A stretch of 64,000 bases of DNA from FEN-1219 sp964503125 (GTDB lineage: Bacteria > Pseudomonadota > Gammaproteobacteria > Steroidobacterales > Rariloculaceae), in NCBI GenBank assembly GCA_964503125.1, contig CAZCZE010000011.1, positions 62,001-126,000 of the forward strand, written 5' to 3'. The translations under genes were made by a program, and so were the position numbers. Position 1 is the first letter of the stretch. Every line of letters starts with the position of its first letter. Positions 15,118 to 24,635 of this stretch are shown in pieces. Below the pieces are notes generated by a model. That model saw nothing but the letters and a program-made list of their open reading frames with translations. It made no database searches and was not told the origin of the DNA.

Positions 15118-17376
15118 TCACCATGGGAATTGGGGCGTCTGCCAATAACGGTGACGGCCGTCACGCTCCGTCGAAACCGCGGCTCCGTCGGGACCGAGCT
15201 CGACGCTGACGGCACCCGCATCGCCCGTGACGACGATCGCGGCGCCGCTTTGCTCCCAGCGCTGCCGGACCTCGGGCCGCGGGAACCCCCAGCGGTTGGC
15301 GAATCCCGCCGAGACGATCGCGAGCCGCGCGCCGGCGGCCGCGACGAACGGCGGCGACGACGACGTCGCGCTGCCGTGATGGGGCACGACGACGACATCG
15401 GCGGCGATGGGCTGCGTGAGCAGCGCGCGTTCCCCGAGCCGCTCGACGTCGCCCGTCACGAGCAGCGTCGCCGCTCCCGCCGTGACCGCAAGCACGCACG
15501 AGCTGTCGTTGCCGCGCGCCGCGAACTCTGCGCCCGGGTGCAGGATCGCGAAACGCACGCCGTCCCACTCCCATTGCTGCCCGCCCTCGCAGACTCGGCC
15601 CGGCAGCGTTGTCGCGTCGGGGCCTTTGAGGACGTCGACGCCCGGGAACGCCCCGACCACGGCCGCGGCCCCGCCGGCATGGTCGTTGTCGGCGTGGCTC
15701 ACGACGAGTCGATCGAGGCCGCGCCGCCCCGCCGATCCCAGCGCGGGCACGACGACCTCCGCTCCCGTGTCGAAACCCGAGCGCGCGACGGGTCCCGCAT
15801 CGAACAGCAACCGGTGGTGGCGCGTCTCGACGAGCACGGCGAGACCGTGGCCGACGTCGAGCACGACCGCGCGCGCCGTGCCGACCTCGGGCAAGCGTAA
15901 CGCCGGCACGAATAGCGGCAGCAGCGCGAGCCACGCGAGCCGCCGGCCCGGCAGCGCGCCGCCGCCGACCGCGAGCGTCACGCCGCACGCCGCGACCGCG
16001 AGCGCCGGCCAGGGCGGCAGCGGCACGCCGTACGCAGCGCCGGGCACCGTCGCGACCGCATGCAAACACCGCACCGTGAGGCTCGCGACGTAGCCCAGGG
16101 CGGCCACGAGCGGCGCGACGTGCGCCACGAGCGCGTCGAACGACAGCCCGATCGTCGCGAGGACCGTGAACGGCACGAGCATGAGGTTGAACAGCGGGAT
16201 CGCCACGAGGTTCACGAGCGGCCCGACGACCGACGTCTCGCCGAAGTACGCCACGGTCAGCGGCACGAGCGCGAGACCGATCCACCATTGCAGGCGCACG
16301 AACGCGCGCGCGCCGTCGCGGGCGCGCGCGACGAGCCCGCGCCCGACGCTCGCGAGCGGCCGCGGCCCCGCGAGCGCGAGCAACACGGCCACGGCCACGA
16401 ACGACAGCCAGAACGACGCCGCGAGCGGCGCGAACGGATCGAAGGCGAGTACCGCGAGTAGCGTCGCGGCAAGGAGTTGCACGGGGCTCACGGCGCGCCG
16501 CGCGACGAGCGCCGCGAGCGCGACCGCAATCATCACGAGCGAGCGTTGCGCGGGCACGGCGAAGCCCGTGAGCGCGGCGTAGTAGAACGTCGCGAGCACG
16601 CTTGCACCGGCGGCGACCTCGAGATCGTAACTCGCGAGCGGCGCGGGCAACCGCAGCCACGCGAAGCGCAGCAGCACGAACACGACCGTACCTAAGAGCG
16701 CCACGTGCATGCCCGACACGGCCACGAGATGGCTCGTGCCCGTGCGGCGGAAATCGGCCCAGTGCTGCTCGGTGAAGCGGAACCGCTCGCCGAGCGCGAG
16801 CGCCGTGAGCAGGGCCGCCGCGTCGGCGTCGCCGGCGGCAGCATTGATGCGCTGCGCGAGCACGCCGCGGAAGCGCAGCCAGCGCGCCGCGAGACCGTCG
16901 CCGGGCGGGGCCACGGCGCCGTCGCGCACGTAGCCCGTCGCGCCGTAGCCCTCGACGAGCAGCCAGCGCTCGTAATCGAAGCCGCCGGGGTTGCGCGTGC
17001 CGCGCGGCGGCCGCAGGCGCGCCGTCACGCGCAGCGAGTCGCCCGGCGCAACCCCGGCGGGCGGGTCGTACCACGTGAGCCGAATGCGCGCCGGCACGGC
17101 GGGCGGGCGCGGCTCGGCCACGGCGAACGCGAACGTGATCTGACCCGGCGCCGCGCTCGGGAAGGCCGCGACGAGCCCCGTGAGCGCGAAGTCCGCGCTT
17201 AAGCGCGTGAACGGCAGCCGCTCGGCGAGCCGCTCGCTCGCGCTTAAGCTAGTCCACGCCGCGCCGGCCGCGAGCCAGAGCAGCGGCCGAAGCCGCGCGT
17301 GCCGCAGGGCCAGCAGAGCGACGAGCGCGAGCGGCACGGCCCAGAGCGCCCCGGGCAGCCCGGGCAGCTGGTGCAC
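15118..17376 (-). CDS. comEC: ComEC/Rec2 family DNA internalization protein
   Basis: Inner-membrane channel for single-stranded DNA uptake in natural transformation. 752 aa with three parts: an N-terminal membrane/OB region (about 1-165), the Competence domain with SHLVAVSGMHVALLG (about residue 215) and multiple helices to about 480, and a C-terminal metallo-beta-lactamase domain with SHADNDHAGG and VVPHHGSATS. The start is a GTG at 17376; the hydrophobic frame continues a further 25 codons upstream with no better start. It lies between exbB and lolD as in many gammaproteobacteria. Confidence 0.95.
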   Translation of the reverse strand: MHQLPGLPGALWAVPLALVALLALRHARLRPLLWLAAGAAWTSLSASERLAERLPFTRLSADFALTGLVAAFPSAAPGQITFAFAVAEPRPPAVPARIRLTWYDPPAGVAPGDSLRVTARLRPPRGTRNPGGFDYERWLLVEGYGATGYVRDGAVAPPGDGLAARWLRFRGVLAQRINAAAGDADAAALLTALALGERFRFTEQHWADFRRTGTSHLVAVSGMHVALLGTVVFVLLRFAWLRLPAPLASYDLEVAAGASVLATFYYAALTGFAVPAQRSLVMIAVALAALVARRAVSPVQLLAATLLAVLAFDPFAPLAASFWLSFVAVAVLLALAGPRPLASVGRGLVARARDGARAFVRLQWWIGLALVPLTVAYFGETSVVGPLVNLVAIPLFNLMLVPFTVLATIGLSFDALVAHVAPLVAALGYVASLTVRCLHAVATVPGAAYGVPLPPWPALAVAACGVTLAVGGGALPGRRLAWLALLPLFVPALRLPEVGTARAVVLDVGHGLAVLVETRHHRLLFDAGPVARSGFDTGAEVVVPALGSAGRRGLDRLVVSHADNDHAGGAAAVVGAFPGVDVLKGPDATTLPGRVCEGGQQWEWDGVRFAILHPGAEFAARGNDSSCVLAVTAGAATLLVTGDVERLGERALLTQPIAADVVVVPHHGSATSSSPPFVAAAGARLAIVSAGFANRWGFPRPEVRQRWEQSGAAIVVTGDAGAVSVELGPDGAAVSTERDGRHRYWQTPQFPW

Positions 17377-17453
17377 GGCGAGCGTGCCGAGCAGCCAGGT
17401 GCCGCCCGCGACGACGATCGGCGCGGGCGCAAAACGCGGCGGTTCCGCGGCGG

Positions 17454-18263
17454 TCAGGTTCCTAAAGCGGGCCTCAATAAGCCGTCCTTGAGCTCGAGCA
17501 CGCGATCCATGCGTTTCGCCAAATCGGGGTCGTGAGTCACAACGACGAGGCTCGTGCCGAGCGCCGCGCTCCGCGTGAGCAGCAGCTCGAACACGCGCAA
17601 GCCGGTCGGCCGATCGAGATTGCCCGTGGGCTCGTCGGCCAGCACGGCGGCGGGCTGCGTCACGAGCGCGCGCGCCACGGCCGTGCGCTGCCGCTCGCCG
17701 CCCGAGAGCTGGCCCGGCCGGTGCAGGAGACGCTCGCCTAGGCCCACGCGCTCGAGCAGGTCGCGCGCCGCGGCGGCGGCCTCGTGCGGCTTCGTGCCGC
17801 GCACGAGCAGCGGCATCGCGACGTTCTCGAGCGCCGTGAACTCGGGCAATAGATGATGGAACTGGTAGACGAAGCCGAGCGCGCGGTTGCGCAGCCGGCC
17901 GCGTGCCGCGTCGCCGAGCGCGCTCATCGACTCGCCGACGACGCGCACCTCGCCCGAGGTCGGCTCGTCGAGGCCGCCGAGCAGCTGGAGCAGCGTGGTC
18001 TTGCCGGACCCCGACGCGCCGATGATCGCGATGCGGTCGCCTTTCGCGACGCGCAGGTCGACGCCGCGCAGCACCTCGACGTTGCGGCCCACGTCGCGGA
18101 ACGTCTTGACGAGCCCGCGAACCTCGAGCACGGCCGTGGCATCGGCATCCATGCCCGCGTCGGCAACTGCTCCCTGGGTTGCGCTACCGCGGGCATCGGC
18201 AACTGCTCCCTGCGTTGCTCTACCGCGGGCATCCCTGCCCGCGTCCCTGCCCGCGTCACTCAT
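17454..18263 (-). CDS. lolD: Lipoprotein-releasing system ATP-binding protein LolD, with repeat-derived N-terminus
   Basis: ATPase that powers release of lipoproteins from the inner membrane. Walker A is IIGASGSGKTT, signature LSGGERQRTAVARAL, Walker B AAVLADEPTGNLD, and His in VTHD. The ATG at 18263 overlaps the preceding permease stop (ATGAGTGA), the usual coupling. But residues 1-38 are a repeat-encoded extension (RGRATQGAVADA twice) made by the hairpin repeat at 18144-18255. The fold proper begins at about residue 45 (VLEVRGLVKTF). An ATG at 18152 would give the standard 232 aa, but it lies inside the repeat. Which start is used is open. Confidence 0.93.
   Translation of the reverse strand: MSDAGRDAGRDARGRATQGAVADARGSATQGAVADAGMDADATAVLEVRGLVKTFRDVGRNVEVLRGVDLRVAKGDRIAIIGASGSGKTTLLQLLGGLDEPTSGEVRVVGESMSALGDAARGRLRNRALGFVYQFHHLLPEFTALENVAMPLLVRGTKPHEAAAAARDLLERVGLGERLLHRPGQLSGGERQRTAVARALVTQPAAVLADEPTGNLDRPTGLRVFELLLTRSAALGTSLVVVTHDPDLAKRMDRVLELKDGLLRPALGT
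18144..18255 (-). repeat. GGA-loop hairpin repeat, locus 4 (inside the 5' end of lolD)
   Basis: On the + strand: GGCA-TCCA-TGCC (18144-18155); two B-type hairpins GCAAC/GTTGC around TGCTCCCTG(G/C) at 18163-18182 and 18199-18218, in a 36-bp tandem repeat; and GCGGGCA-TCCC-TGCCCGC (18225-18242) with a partial copy after it. On the minus strand the loops read TGGA, CAGGGAGCA and GGGA, as at the other loci. The stretch is about 111 bp, stop-free and in frame with lolD. Confidence 0.7.
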
Positions 18264-19515
18264 AGCGCAACGCCTCGGCCGGGGGTTGGCGCGCCGCCGC
18301 GAGCGCCGGATAGAACGTCGCGGCCACGGCGAGCCCGAGCGCGAGCGCGCCGATTTTCACGACCTCGAGCGGCCGCACCTGCGTCGGCAGGTCGTTCAAG
18401 TAGTAGACCTCGGCCGACAGCAGATCGACGCCGAGCCAACCCTGCAGCAGGTTCACGAAATTGCCGAGCTGCCACGAGATCAGCAGCGCGAGCAACACCC
18501 CGAGCGCCGTGCCCACGACGCCGATGAACGTGCCCTGGCTCGCGAACAAGGTCATGATGCTGCCGCGCGCGGCGCCAAAGCTGCGCAGGATCGCGATGTC
18601 GCCGCGTTTGTCGCGCACGACCATCATGAGCGTCGAAACGATGTTGAACGCCGCGACGGCGATCACGAGCGACAGGATCACGAACATCATCTGCTTCTGG
18701 AGCTGGATCGAGCGGAAGAACGTGTAGTGGAGCCGCGTCCAGTCGTCGATGTAGAAATCCGTGCCGAGCTCGTTGGCGAGCTCGCGGCCCGCGGCCCTGA
18801 CCACGTCGCGCGCGTCGTAGAGATCCGGGATCGCGAGCCGTAGACCCGTGGCGCGGCCGCCCGTGCGAAACAGGCGCGCGGCGTCCGCGAAGCTCGTGAA
18901 CACGAGGCCGCGGTCGTACTCGTACATGCCGGCATCGAACACGCCGGTCACCGTGAAGTCGCGGTTGCGCGGCACGACCCCGGCGATCGTGACGCGAGCT
19001 TCGGCGAGCACGAGCTTGAGCTCGTCGCCGACGCCGACGCCGAGCGCCTCGGCGAGCTGCGCGCCGATGACGACCCGATAGCTGCCGGCCGTGAGACTGT
19101 CGACGCTGCCGCTCGTCATCACTGTGCCGATCGTCGACACTGCCGCCTCGAGCTCGGGATCGATGCCGCGCACGGTGACGCCCGCGAGCGCCTCGCCGAC
19201 CACGGCCATCGCTTGGCCCTCGACGTAGGGCGCCGCGGCCTCGATGTCGGCGCGCGCGAGCACGCGCTCGCGTAAGGCAGCCCAGTCCTCGAGCGGGACG
19301 TCGTGCCCCGCGATCGATGCATCCGATACCATGCCTAGAATCCGCCGTTGTAGCTCGTGCTCGAAACCGTTCATGACCGAGAGCACGACGATCAATACCG
19401 CAACGGCCAGCGCGATGCCAATCATCGAAACTGCCGAGATCAACGAGATAAAGCTCACGCTGCTGCGAGTGCGCAGGTAGCGCGCGGCGATCGCCAGCTC
19501 GTAGGGTTGGCGCAT
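18256..19515 (-). CDS. lolE: Lipoprotein-releasing system permease (LolC/LolE family)
   Basis: 419 aa with the MacB/FtsX fold: one N-terminal membrane helix (ISLISAVSMIGIALAVAVLIVVLS), a periplasmic domain, and three C-terminal helices. It contains the LolC/E signature VLSVMNGFEHELQRRILG and FNIVSTLMMVVRDKRGDIAILR. Second of two adjacent paralogues, 6 bases after the first; its stop overlaps the lolD start. Naming of C versus E is not secure from sequence alone. Confidence 0.93.
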   Translation of the reverse strand: MRQPYELAIAARYLRTRSSVSFISLISAVSMIGIALAVAVLIVVLSVMNGFEHELQRRILGMVSDASIAGHDVPLEDWAALRERVLARADIEAAAPYVEGQAMAVVGEALAGVTVRGIDPELEAAVSTIGTVMTSGSVDSLTAGSYRVVIGAQLAEALGVGVGDELKLVLAEARVTIAGVVPRNRDFTVTGVFDAGMYEYDRGLVFTSFADAARLFRTGGRATGLRLAIPDLYDARDVVRAAGRELANELGTDFYIDDWTRLHYTFFRSIQLQKQMMFVILSLVIAVAAFNIVSTLMMVVRDKRGDIAILRSFGAARGSIMTLFASQGTFIGVVGTALGVLLALLISWQLGNFVNLLQGWLGVDLLSAEVYYLNDLPTQVRPLEVVKIGALALGLAVAATFYPALAAARQPPAEALRYE

Positions 19516-19521
19516 CGTAAG

Positions 19522-20760
19522 CTAGTCGTAGCGCAGCGCGCTCGCGGGCGCGATCGCGGCGGCGCGCCGCGCGGGATAGATCGTGGCGAGCACGGCGAGC
19601 GCGATCGCGGCGGCGGGGACTGCAACGACGTCGAAGAGCTGCACCTCCGAGGGCAGCGCCGTCACGTAATAGACGTCGCCCGGCATGATCTGGAAGTCGA
19701 ACGTCGCCTCGAGCCAAGGCACGATGACGCCGACGTTGTAGGCGAGCGCCAACCCCAGACCCAGCCCCAGCAGCGCGCCGGCAAGCCCGATCGCGGCGCC
19801 CTGCACGATGAAGATCCGCGCTACGCGGTGCGCTTCGAGACCGTAGGTCCGCAGGATCGCGATGTCCTTCTGCTTGTCGAGGACGACCATCATGAGCGAC
19901 GCGACGATGTTGAACGCCGCGACGCCGACGATCATGAGCAGGATGATCGACATCATGATCTTCTCGATGCGCATGGCCGTGAATAGATTGCGGTACTCCT
20001 GTGTCCAGTCGGAGTAGCGCCACGTGGCGTCGAGCGTCGCGCGCTGCGCCGCGCCGAACTCGCGCACGAGCAGTGGATCGTCGAAGCGAATGGCGACGCC
20101 CTCGGCCGCACCGTCCAGGCCTTTGAGGTCGCTCGCATCGTCGAGATGCACGAGCGCCAGCGAAGTGTCGTGATCGGGCACGCCGGCTTCGAAGATGCCG
20201 GCGACCGTGAACGCCGCGCGTTTGGGCGTGACGCGACCGGCGGTCACCCGCGGCACGAGCACGATGAGGTCGTCGCCGAGCTCGACACCGAGACCCGCCG
20301 CCAGCACGCGGCCCAAGATGATGCGCCGCGCGCCCGGCACGAGATTCTCGATGCCGCCGAGCGTAAGAAAGCGATTGAGATCGGAAGCCTCGCGCTCCTC
20401 CTCGGGCAGGATGCCGCGCACGACGGCGGGACTCAGGTTCGTGCCCGCGGCGAGCATGCCTTCCAGCCGCACGAACGGCGACACGGCCGCGACGCCCGGT
20501 TCGCCCGCGAAGCGCGTGCGGAGCTCGCGCCAGTCGGCGAACCCGCCGGGCACCGACACGGTCGCGTGCGCGCTGAGCCCGAGCAGCCGCTCGCGCGTCT
20601 CGCTTTCGAGGCCGTTCAACACCGACAAAATGACGATGAGCGCCGTGACGCCGAGCGCGAGCCCGAGCAGCGAGGCCACGGTGCGGAACGACACGATGGC
20701 CGGCCAACGCCGCGAGCGCAGATAGCGGAGCCCGACGAACCATTCGAGCGGCTGAAACAT
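19522..20760 (-). CDS. lolC: Lipoprotein-releasing system permease (LolC/LolE family), first paralogue
   Basis: 412 aa, same fold as its neighbour: N-terminal helix (FRTVASLLGLALGVTALIVILS), signature VLSVLNGLESETRERLLGL, and the C-terminal FNIVASLMMVVLDKQKDIAILR. The pair would form the LolCE heterodimer with LolD. It is the first gene of the long minus-strand envelope run (20.8-9.9 kb). The order lolC-lolE-lolD differs from E. coli lolC-lolD-lolE. Confidence 0.93.
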   Translation of the reverse strand: MFQPLEWFVGLRYLRSRRWPAIVSFRTVASLLGLALGVTALIVILSVLNGLESETRERLLGLSAHATVSVPGGFADWRELRTRFAGEPGVAAVSPFVRLEGMLAAGTNLSPAVVRGILPEEEREASDLNRFLTLGGIENLVPGARRIILGRVLAAGLGVELGDDLIVLVPRVTAGRVTPKRAAFTVAGIFEAGVPDHDTSLALVHLDDASDLKGLDGAAEGVAIRFDDPLLVREFGAAQRATLDATWRYSDWTQEYRNLFTAMRIEKIMMSIILLMIVGVAAFNIVASLMMVVLDKQKDIAILRTYGLEAHRVARIFIVQGAAIGLAGALLGLGLGLALAYNVGVIVPWLEATFDFQIMPGDVYYVTALPSEVQLFDVVAVPAAAIALAVLATIYPARRAAAIAPASALRYD

Positions 20761-20875
20761 GGGCGGGAATTAAACCATAACGACTCGGGCCGCAGGGCGC
20801 CGAGTGAGTAACGGCACGGGCGGCGGCTGCCCGCGACACGAACTGTGACCGAGGCCACAAAAGCCGCCCCGCAAA

Positions 20876-20904
20876 TTCAACGGCCCTTGGCCCGGTGCTA
20901 TAGT
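20876..20904 (+). promoter_or_regulatory. Promoter of the small secreted protein at 20932
   Basis: TTCAAC (20876-20881), 17-bp spacer, TATAGT (20899-20904). Followed by a GGGAGG ribosome site 10 bases before the ATG. Confidence 0.5.
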
Positions 20905-20931
20905 CCCGGCAATTCCAGGGAGGATCGGGTC

Positions 20932-21225
20932 ATGGTCAAAGCCATTCCCACGACGCTCGCGGCGCTGCTCTTCGCATCGGCCAGCTACGCCGACACGCTG
21001 CTCATCGACGGCATCGACATGGACCGGCAGACCTCCGATCTGCGGCCCAGGCCGGGCATGACGATGACGGCCGTCGAGTCCGCCTACGGCACCCCGGCCG
21101 AGCGCCGCGCTCCCGTCGGCGGGGCCGTCGTGCAGCAGCCGCCGATCACGCGCTGGGACTACCCCGCGTTCTCGGTGTACTTCGAGCACGACCGCGTCGT
21201 TCACGCCGTCGCCCGCCGGAACTGA
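20932..21225 (+). CDS. Small secreted protein, BamE/SmpA-like wording, unknown function
   Basis: 97 aa from the ATG at 20932, which has a strong ribosome site (CCAGGGAGG). A signal peptide ends at about SASYA (residue 20). The mature part holds RPGMTMTAVESAYGTPAERR and PPITRWDYPAFSVYFEHDRVVHAV, resembling the GM(T/S)xxxVxxxYGxP and WxYxxxxVYFE wording of small SmpA-like periplasmic proteins. No function is known. It is divergent from the lol operon. Confidence 0.75.
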   Translation: MVKAIPTTLAALLFASASYADTLLIDGIDMDRQTSDLRPRPGMTMTAVESAYGTPAERRAPVGGAVVQQPPITRWDYPAFSVYFEHDRVVHAVARRN

Positions 21226-21298
21226 GCCTGCCGCCAAACGGGGGTTCACGTTTCCGCCCCGCTGACGTATGGTGTGGCCCTCGCACGAGGGGGTCGCC

Positions 21299-22684
21299 AT
21301 GCCGTTACGTCAGCCGTCGCTGCCTGTCTCGCTAATCGCGTTTGCCGGCTTGTTGGCCGGCACCGCGCTCGCGCAACCGCCCGGCGGTTTCGGCGGGCCT
21401 CGCCCCGAGCCTGAGATCGAAGGAGTCCCGCGCGTGCCGACGGCCGTCGCGCTGCCGACGCTGTCGGCGCCGGCCACGGGGCCGGGCCCGATGTTCGACT
21501 CGGCGCCGTCGCACGCCTTAGGTCTCGATGACGAGCATTTCCGCTACGAGACCACCGAATACTTCGCCTCGGGCACTGCGGCCGGCAAGCCGTACACGAC
21601 GCGCGTCGTGGTGCGCTTGCCCGCCGACGACGCGCGCTTCAGCGGCCTCGTGCTCGCCGAGTCGATGCACGTGAGCGGCGCCGCGCACGCCTACGAGTAC
21701 ACGGCGGCGTACACGATGGATTCGGGCCATGCCGCCGTCGAGATCCTCACGACCTCGCCGCAACCGTTCGCCGCGTTCAACTCGGCGCGCTACGGCAAGC
21801 TCGCGATCGCGGATGGCCAGCAGAACGAGATCATCGCGCAGGTCGGCGCTCTGCTGCGCAGCGACCGCGGCCCGCTGCCCAAACCCGCGCGCAAGCTCGT
21901 GCTCGCGGGCACGTCGATGAGCGCGGGCACGGTCATCAACTATCTGCCGAGCCACATGGTGCTGCGCACACCCGATATGCAGCGCATCTACGACGGCTTC
22001 CTGCCGACCTCAGTCGGCGCCACGATCCGCGAGATCGACGTGCCGCTCATCGAGATGCCGACGATGCACGAGGTCGAGACCAACGTGCCGCGCCGCCAAG
22101 ACGGCGACGAGCTTGGGCTACAGTTCCGTCTCTACGAGGTCTCAGGCATCGGCCACGTCGACTCGCGCGATAACGTGCGGCTGCTGCCGAACCCCTGCGT
22201 CAAGCCACTGAGCACGGTGTTGACGCAAGCGTATTTCGCCGTTGGTCTGCAGCACCTGTTCCGCTGGGTCGACGAAGGCATCGCGCCGCCGCGCGCGCCG
22301 CGCGTCCTGCTCGACCGCGACGTGACCAATGACGGCTCCGCGATGGCGCTCGATGCGCACGGCAATCCGCTCGGCGGCATCCGCACCCCGTGGGTCGACG
22401 TTCCCGTCGCGAAGTACGTGCCCGTGAACACGGCCGTCGACCCCGTGATCGCAAACCCGAGCGAGTACGTCAGGGTCAATGGCCTTCAGGGCGCGCAGAT
22501 CATGTGCCGTTTGAGCGCCTATCAGGAGCCGTTCCCGGCCGCGAAGCTGCGCGAGCTCTACGGCAGCAAGCGCGAGTACCTGCGCAAGTTCGAGGCGCGA
22601 CTCGACGAGCTCGAGCGCCAAGGCTGGTCGCTACCCGTCTATCGCGACGCCCTGCTCGAAGACGCGCGCCGCGTCGAGTTCTGA
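21299..22684 (+). CDS. Secreted alpha/beta-hydrolase domain protein
   Basis: 461 aa from the ATG at 21299, behind GAGGGGG. A signal peptide ends near GTALAQ. The serine-hydrolase elbow is LAGTSMSAGT near residue 207, with IGHVDSRDN near 286 as a likely His region. The pattern matches the secreted alpha/beta-hydrolase family of about 450-650 aa common in sphingomonads and Steroidobacter-like bacteria, whose substrates are unknown. It stands alone, tail to tail with the SLC13 transporter. Confidence 0.75.
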   Translation: MPLRQPSLPVSLIAFAGLLAGTALAQPPGGFGGPRPEPEIEGVPRVPTAVALPTLSAPATGPGPMFDSAPSHALGLDDEHFRYETTEYFASGTAAGKPYTTRVVVRLPADDARFSGLVLAESMHVSGAAHAYEYTAAYTMDSGHAAVEILTTSPQPFAAFNSARYGKLAIADGQQNEIIAQVGALLRSDRGPLPKPARKLVLAGTSMSAGTVINYLPSHMVLRTPDMQRIYDGFLPTSVGATIREIDVPLIEMPTMHEVETNVPRRQDGDELGLQFRLYEVSGIGHVDSRDNVRLLPNPCVKPLSTVLTQAYFAVGLQHLFRWVDEGIAPPRAPRVLLDRDVTNDGSAMALDAHGNPLGGIRTPWVDVPVAKYVPVNTAVDPVIANPSEYVRVNGLQGAQIMCRLSAYQEPFPAAKLRELYGSKREYLRKFEARLDELERQGWSLPVYRDALLEDARRVEF

Positions 22685-22690
22685 AAAGGT

Positions 22691-24508
22691 CTAGAACGGA
22701 AACGCGCGCGGCGTCACGATCAGCGTGATCGTGGCCACGACGAGATTGAGCGGCCCGCCGAAGCGCAGGAAGTCGACGAACCGGTAGCCGCCCGGGCCGT
22801 AGACCATGAGGTTCGTCTGGTAGCCGATCGGCGTCGCGAAGCCGCACGAGCCCGCGATCGCCAGCGCGACGACGAACGGCATGTGATCGACGCCGAGCTG
22901 CCCGGCGGCCGCGAGTGCAATCGGGTACGCGAGTACGACGGCCGTCGTGTTGCTCAGGAGCTCGGTCAACAGCATCGTCATGAGGTAGATCATCGCGAGC
23001 TGAGCGAGTGGCGTGGGACCCGCGAGCGCGACCATGCCCTGCGCGAGCTCGGCTGCGAGCCCAGTTGTCGACAACGCCAGGCCAAGCCCCAGCGTGGCCG
23101 CGATCGTGATGAGCACCTGCCAGTCGATCATCTGCCGCACATGCTCGATCGAGCAGCAGCGCGTCACGAGCATGAGGCCGGCCGCGATCACGGCCGCGTG
23201 CAGCACGCTGAAGCCGCGCTCGATGAAGAACGGCACCTGCTCGAACACCGTCGCAAGCAGCACCATGCCGAGCAGGATCGCGAGCGCGATGGCCGCGCGC
23301 TCGTAGCGCGGCTGCGCCGAGCTGTCGAGCCGGCTCACGAGAAAGAAATCGCGCGAATCGCGCAAACGCTGCATGAAAACAGGCTGCGCTTCGAGCAACA
23401 ACGTGTCGCCGGGCTGCAAGACGATGTCGCCGATCTTCTGCCGCAAACGCTCGCCGCTGCGCGCGACGGCGATGACGGCGGCGTTGTAGTGCGTGCGGAA
23501 ACGCGCCTCGCGAATGCTCTGGCCGAGCAGCGGGCAGCGATCCGACACGACGGCCTCGACGAGCATCCGACCCGATCGCGGCCCCTCGAGCTCGAATACC
23601 TGATTGGTCGTAGTAACCAGGCCGCGGATGCGCTGGAGCTCGACGACCGAGTCGACGATACCCACGAACACGAGCTGGTCGTTGCCCTTGAGGCGCAGCT
23701 GCGGATCGACGGCGGCGAAGACCTCGCCATCGCGCTCGACCTCGGCGAGATACATGCCCGTGAGGTGACGCAACCCGGCCTGCTGAATCGTCCGGCCGTC
23801 GATCGGGCCCTTCGGCGCCACGCGCATCTCGACCGTGTACGCGCGTGGGTCGTCCATCTGGCGTAGCGGCGGCTCGCGCGCCGGCAACAGCCAGCGGCTC
23901 GCCACGACCATGTAGGCGATACCCGCGAGCGCGCACGGCACGCCGACGGAGGCCAGCGTGAAGAAGCCCATGCCGCGATCGATCGCGCCCGTCTCGAGCG
24001 AGCTCTGCATGAGCCCCGCGACGACGACGTTGGTGCTCGTGCCGATGAGCGTGCAGAGGCCGCCCAATATCGTCGCGAACGACAGCGGCATGAGCAGCTT
24101 CGACACGGGAATCTGAAACTTCTTGGCCCACTCGATGACGGCCGGCAGCATCGCGCCGACGAGCGGCGTGTTGTTCATGAACGCCGAAACCGTGGCCACG
24201 GGGAACAACATGCGCAGCTGCGCGGCGGCCGTCGTCCTCGGGCTGCCGAACACGCGCTGCGCGATCCAGCCCATGACGCCCGTCTCGCGCAGCGCTGCGG
24301 CCACGACGTAGAGCACGGCGACGGTCATCATGCCCTCGTTGGCGAAGCCCGCGAGCGCCTGGCTCGTCGACAGCACGCCCGTGAAAAGCAATATCGCGAG
24401 GCCGATGAGAGCGACGATCTCGGCGCTCGCCACGTTGAGCACGAGGAGAAGAAAAAACCCGGCGAGCACGGCGAGCGTGATCCGGGCGTCGATGGAGAAT
24501 GCGTTCAC
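22691..24508 (-). CDS. SLC13-family permease with two RCK_C (TrkA-C) domains
   Basis: 605 aa. About twelve membrane helices flank a cytoplasmic insert (residues 210-390) holding two TrkA-C-like domains (GLRHLTGMYLAEVERDG and ...FRTHYNAAVIAVARSG...LQPGDTLLLE). Divalent-anion/sodium symporter signatures NNTPLVGAMLP and IGTSTNVVVAG in the first half are mirrored by LSNTTAVVLAYP and ATPIGYQTNLMVYG in the second. Related proteins carry sulfate or dicarboxylates; substrate unknown. A paralogue lies at 53.2 kb. Confidence 0.88.
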   Translation of the reverse strand: MNAFSIDARITLAVLAGFFLLLVLNVASAEIVALIGLAILLFTGVLSTSQALAGFANEGMMTVAVLYVVAAALRETGVMGWIAQRVFGSPRTTAAAQLRMLFPVATVSAFMNNTPLVGAMLPAVIEWAKKFQIPVSKLLMPLSFATILGGLCTLIGTSTNVVVAGLMQSSLETGAIDRGMGFFTLASVGVPCALAGIAYMVVASRWLLPAREPPLRQMDDPRAYTVEMRVAPKGPIDGRTIQQAGLRHLTGMYLAEVERDGEVFAAVDPQLRLKGNDQLVFVGIVDSVVELQRIRGLVTTTNQVFELEGPRSGRMLVEAVVSDRCPLLGQSIREARFRTHYNAAVIAVARSGERLRQKIGDIVLQPGDTLLLEAQPVFMQRLRDSRDFFLVSRLDSSAQPRYERAAIALAILLGMVLLATVFEQVPFFIERGFSVLHAAVIAAGLMLVTRCCSIEHVRQMIDWQVLITIAATLGLGLALSTTGLAAELAQGMVALAGPTPLAQLAMIYLMTMLLTELLSNTTAVVLAYPIALAAAGQLGVDHMPFVVALAIAGSCGFATPIGYQTNLMVYGPGGYRFVDFLRFGGPLNLVVATITLIVTPRAFPF

Positions 24509-24635
24509 GCGGTGGGCTTAGGAAGGAAAAAACGAGCGCGCAGGATACCGTGGCCCCTCTCGGGCGGCTAGACGAGCTGGCTATGGTGATATGCGTGCGC
24601 CTAACGGCTAGCGCGACCGGAGCTCGAGCACGCGG

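Noticed and set aside
18260..20860. 866-codon minus-strand open frame
   Set aside because: A Arg/Ala-rich shadow of the two lolC/E permeases, a product of high GC content; no family features.
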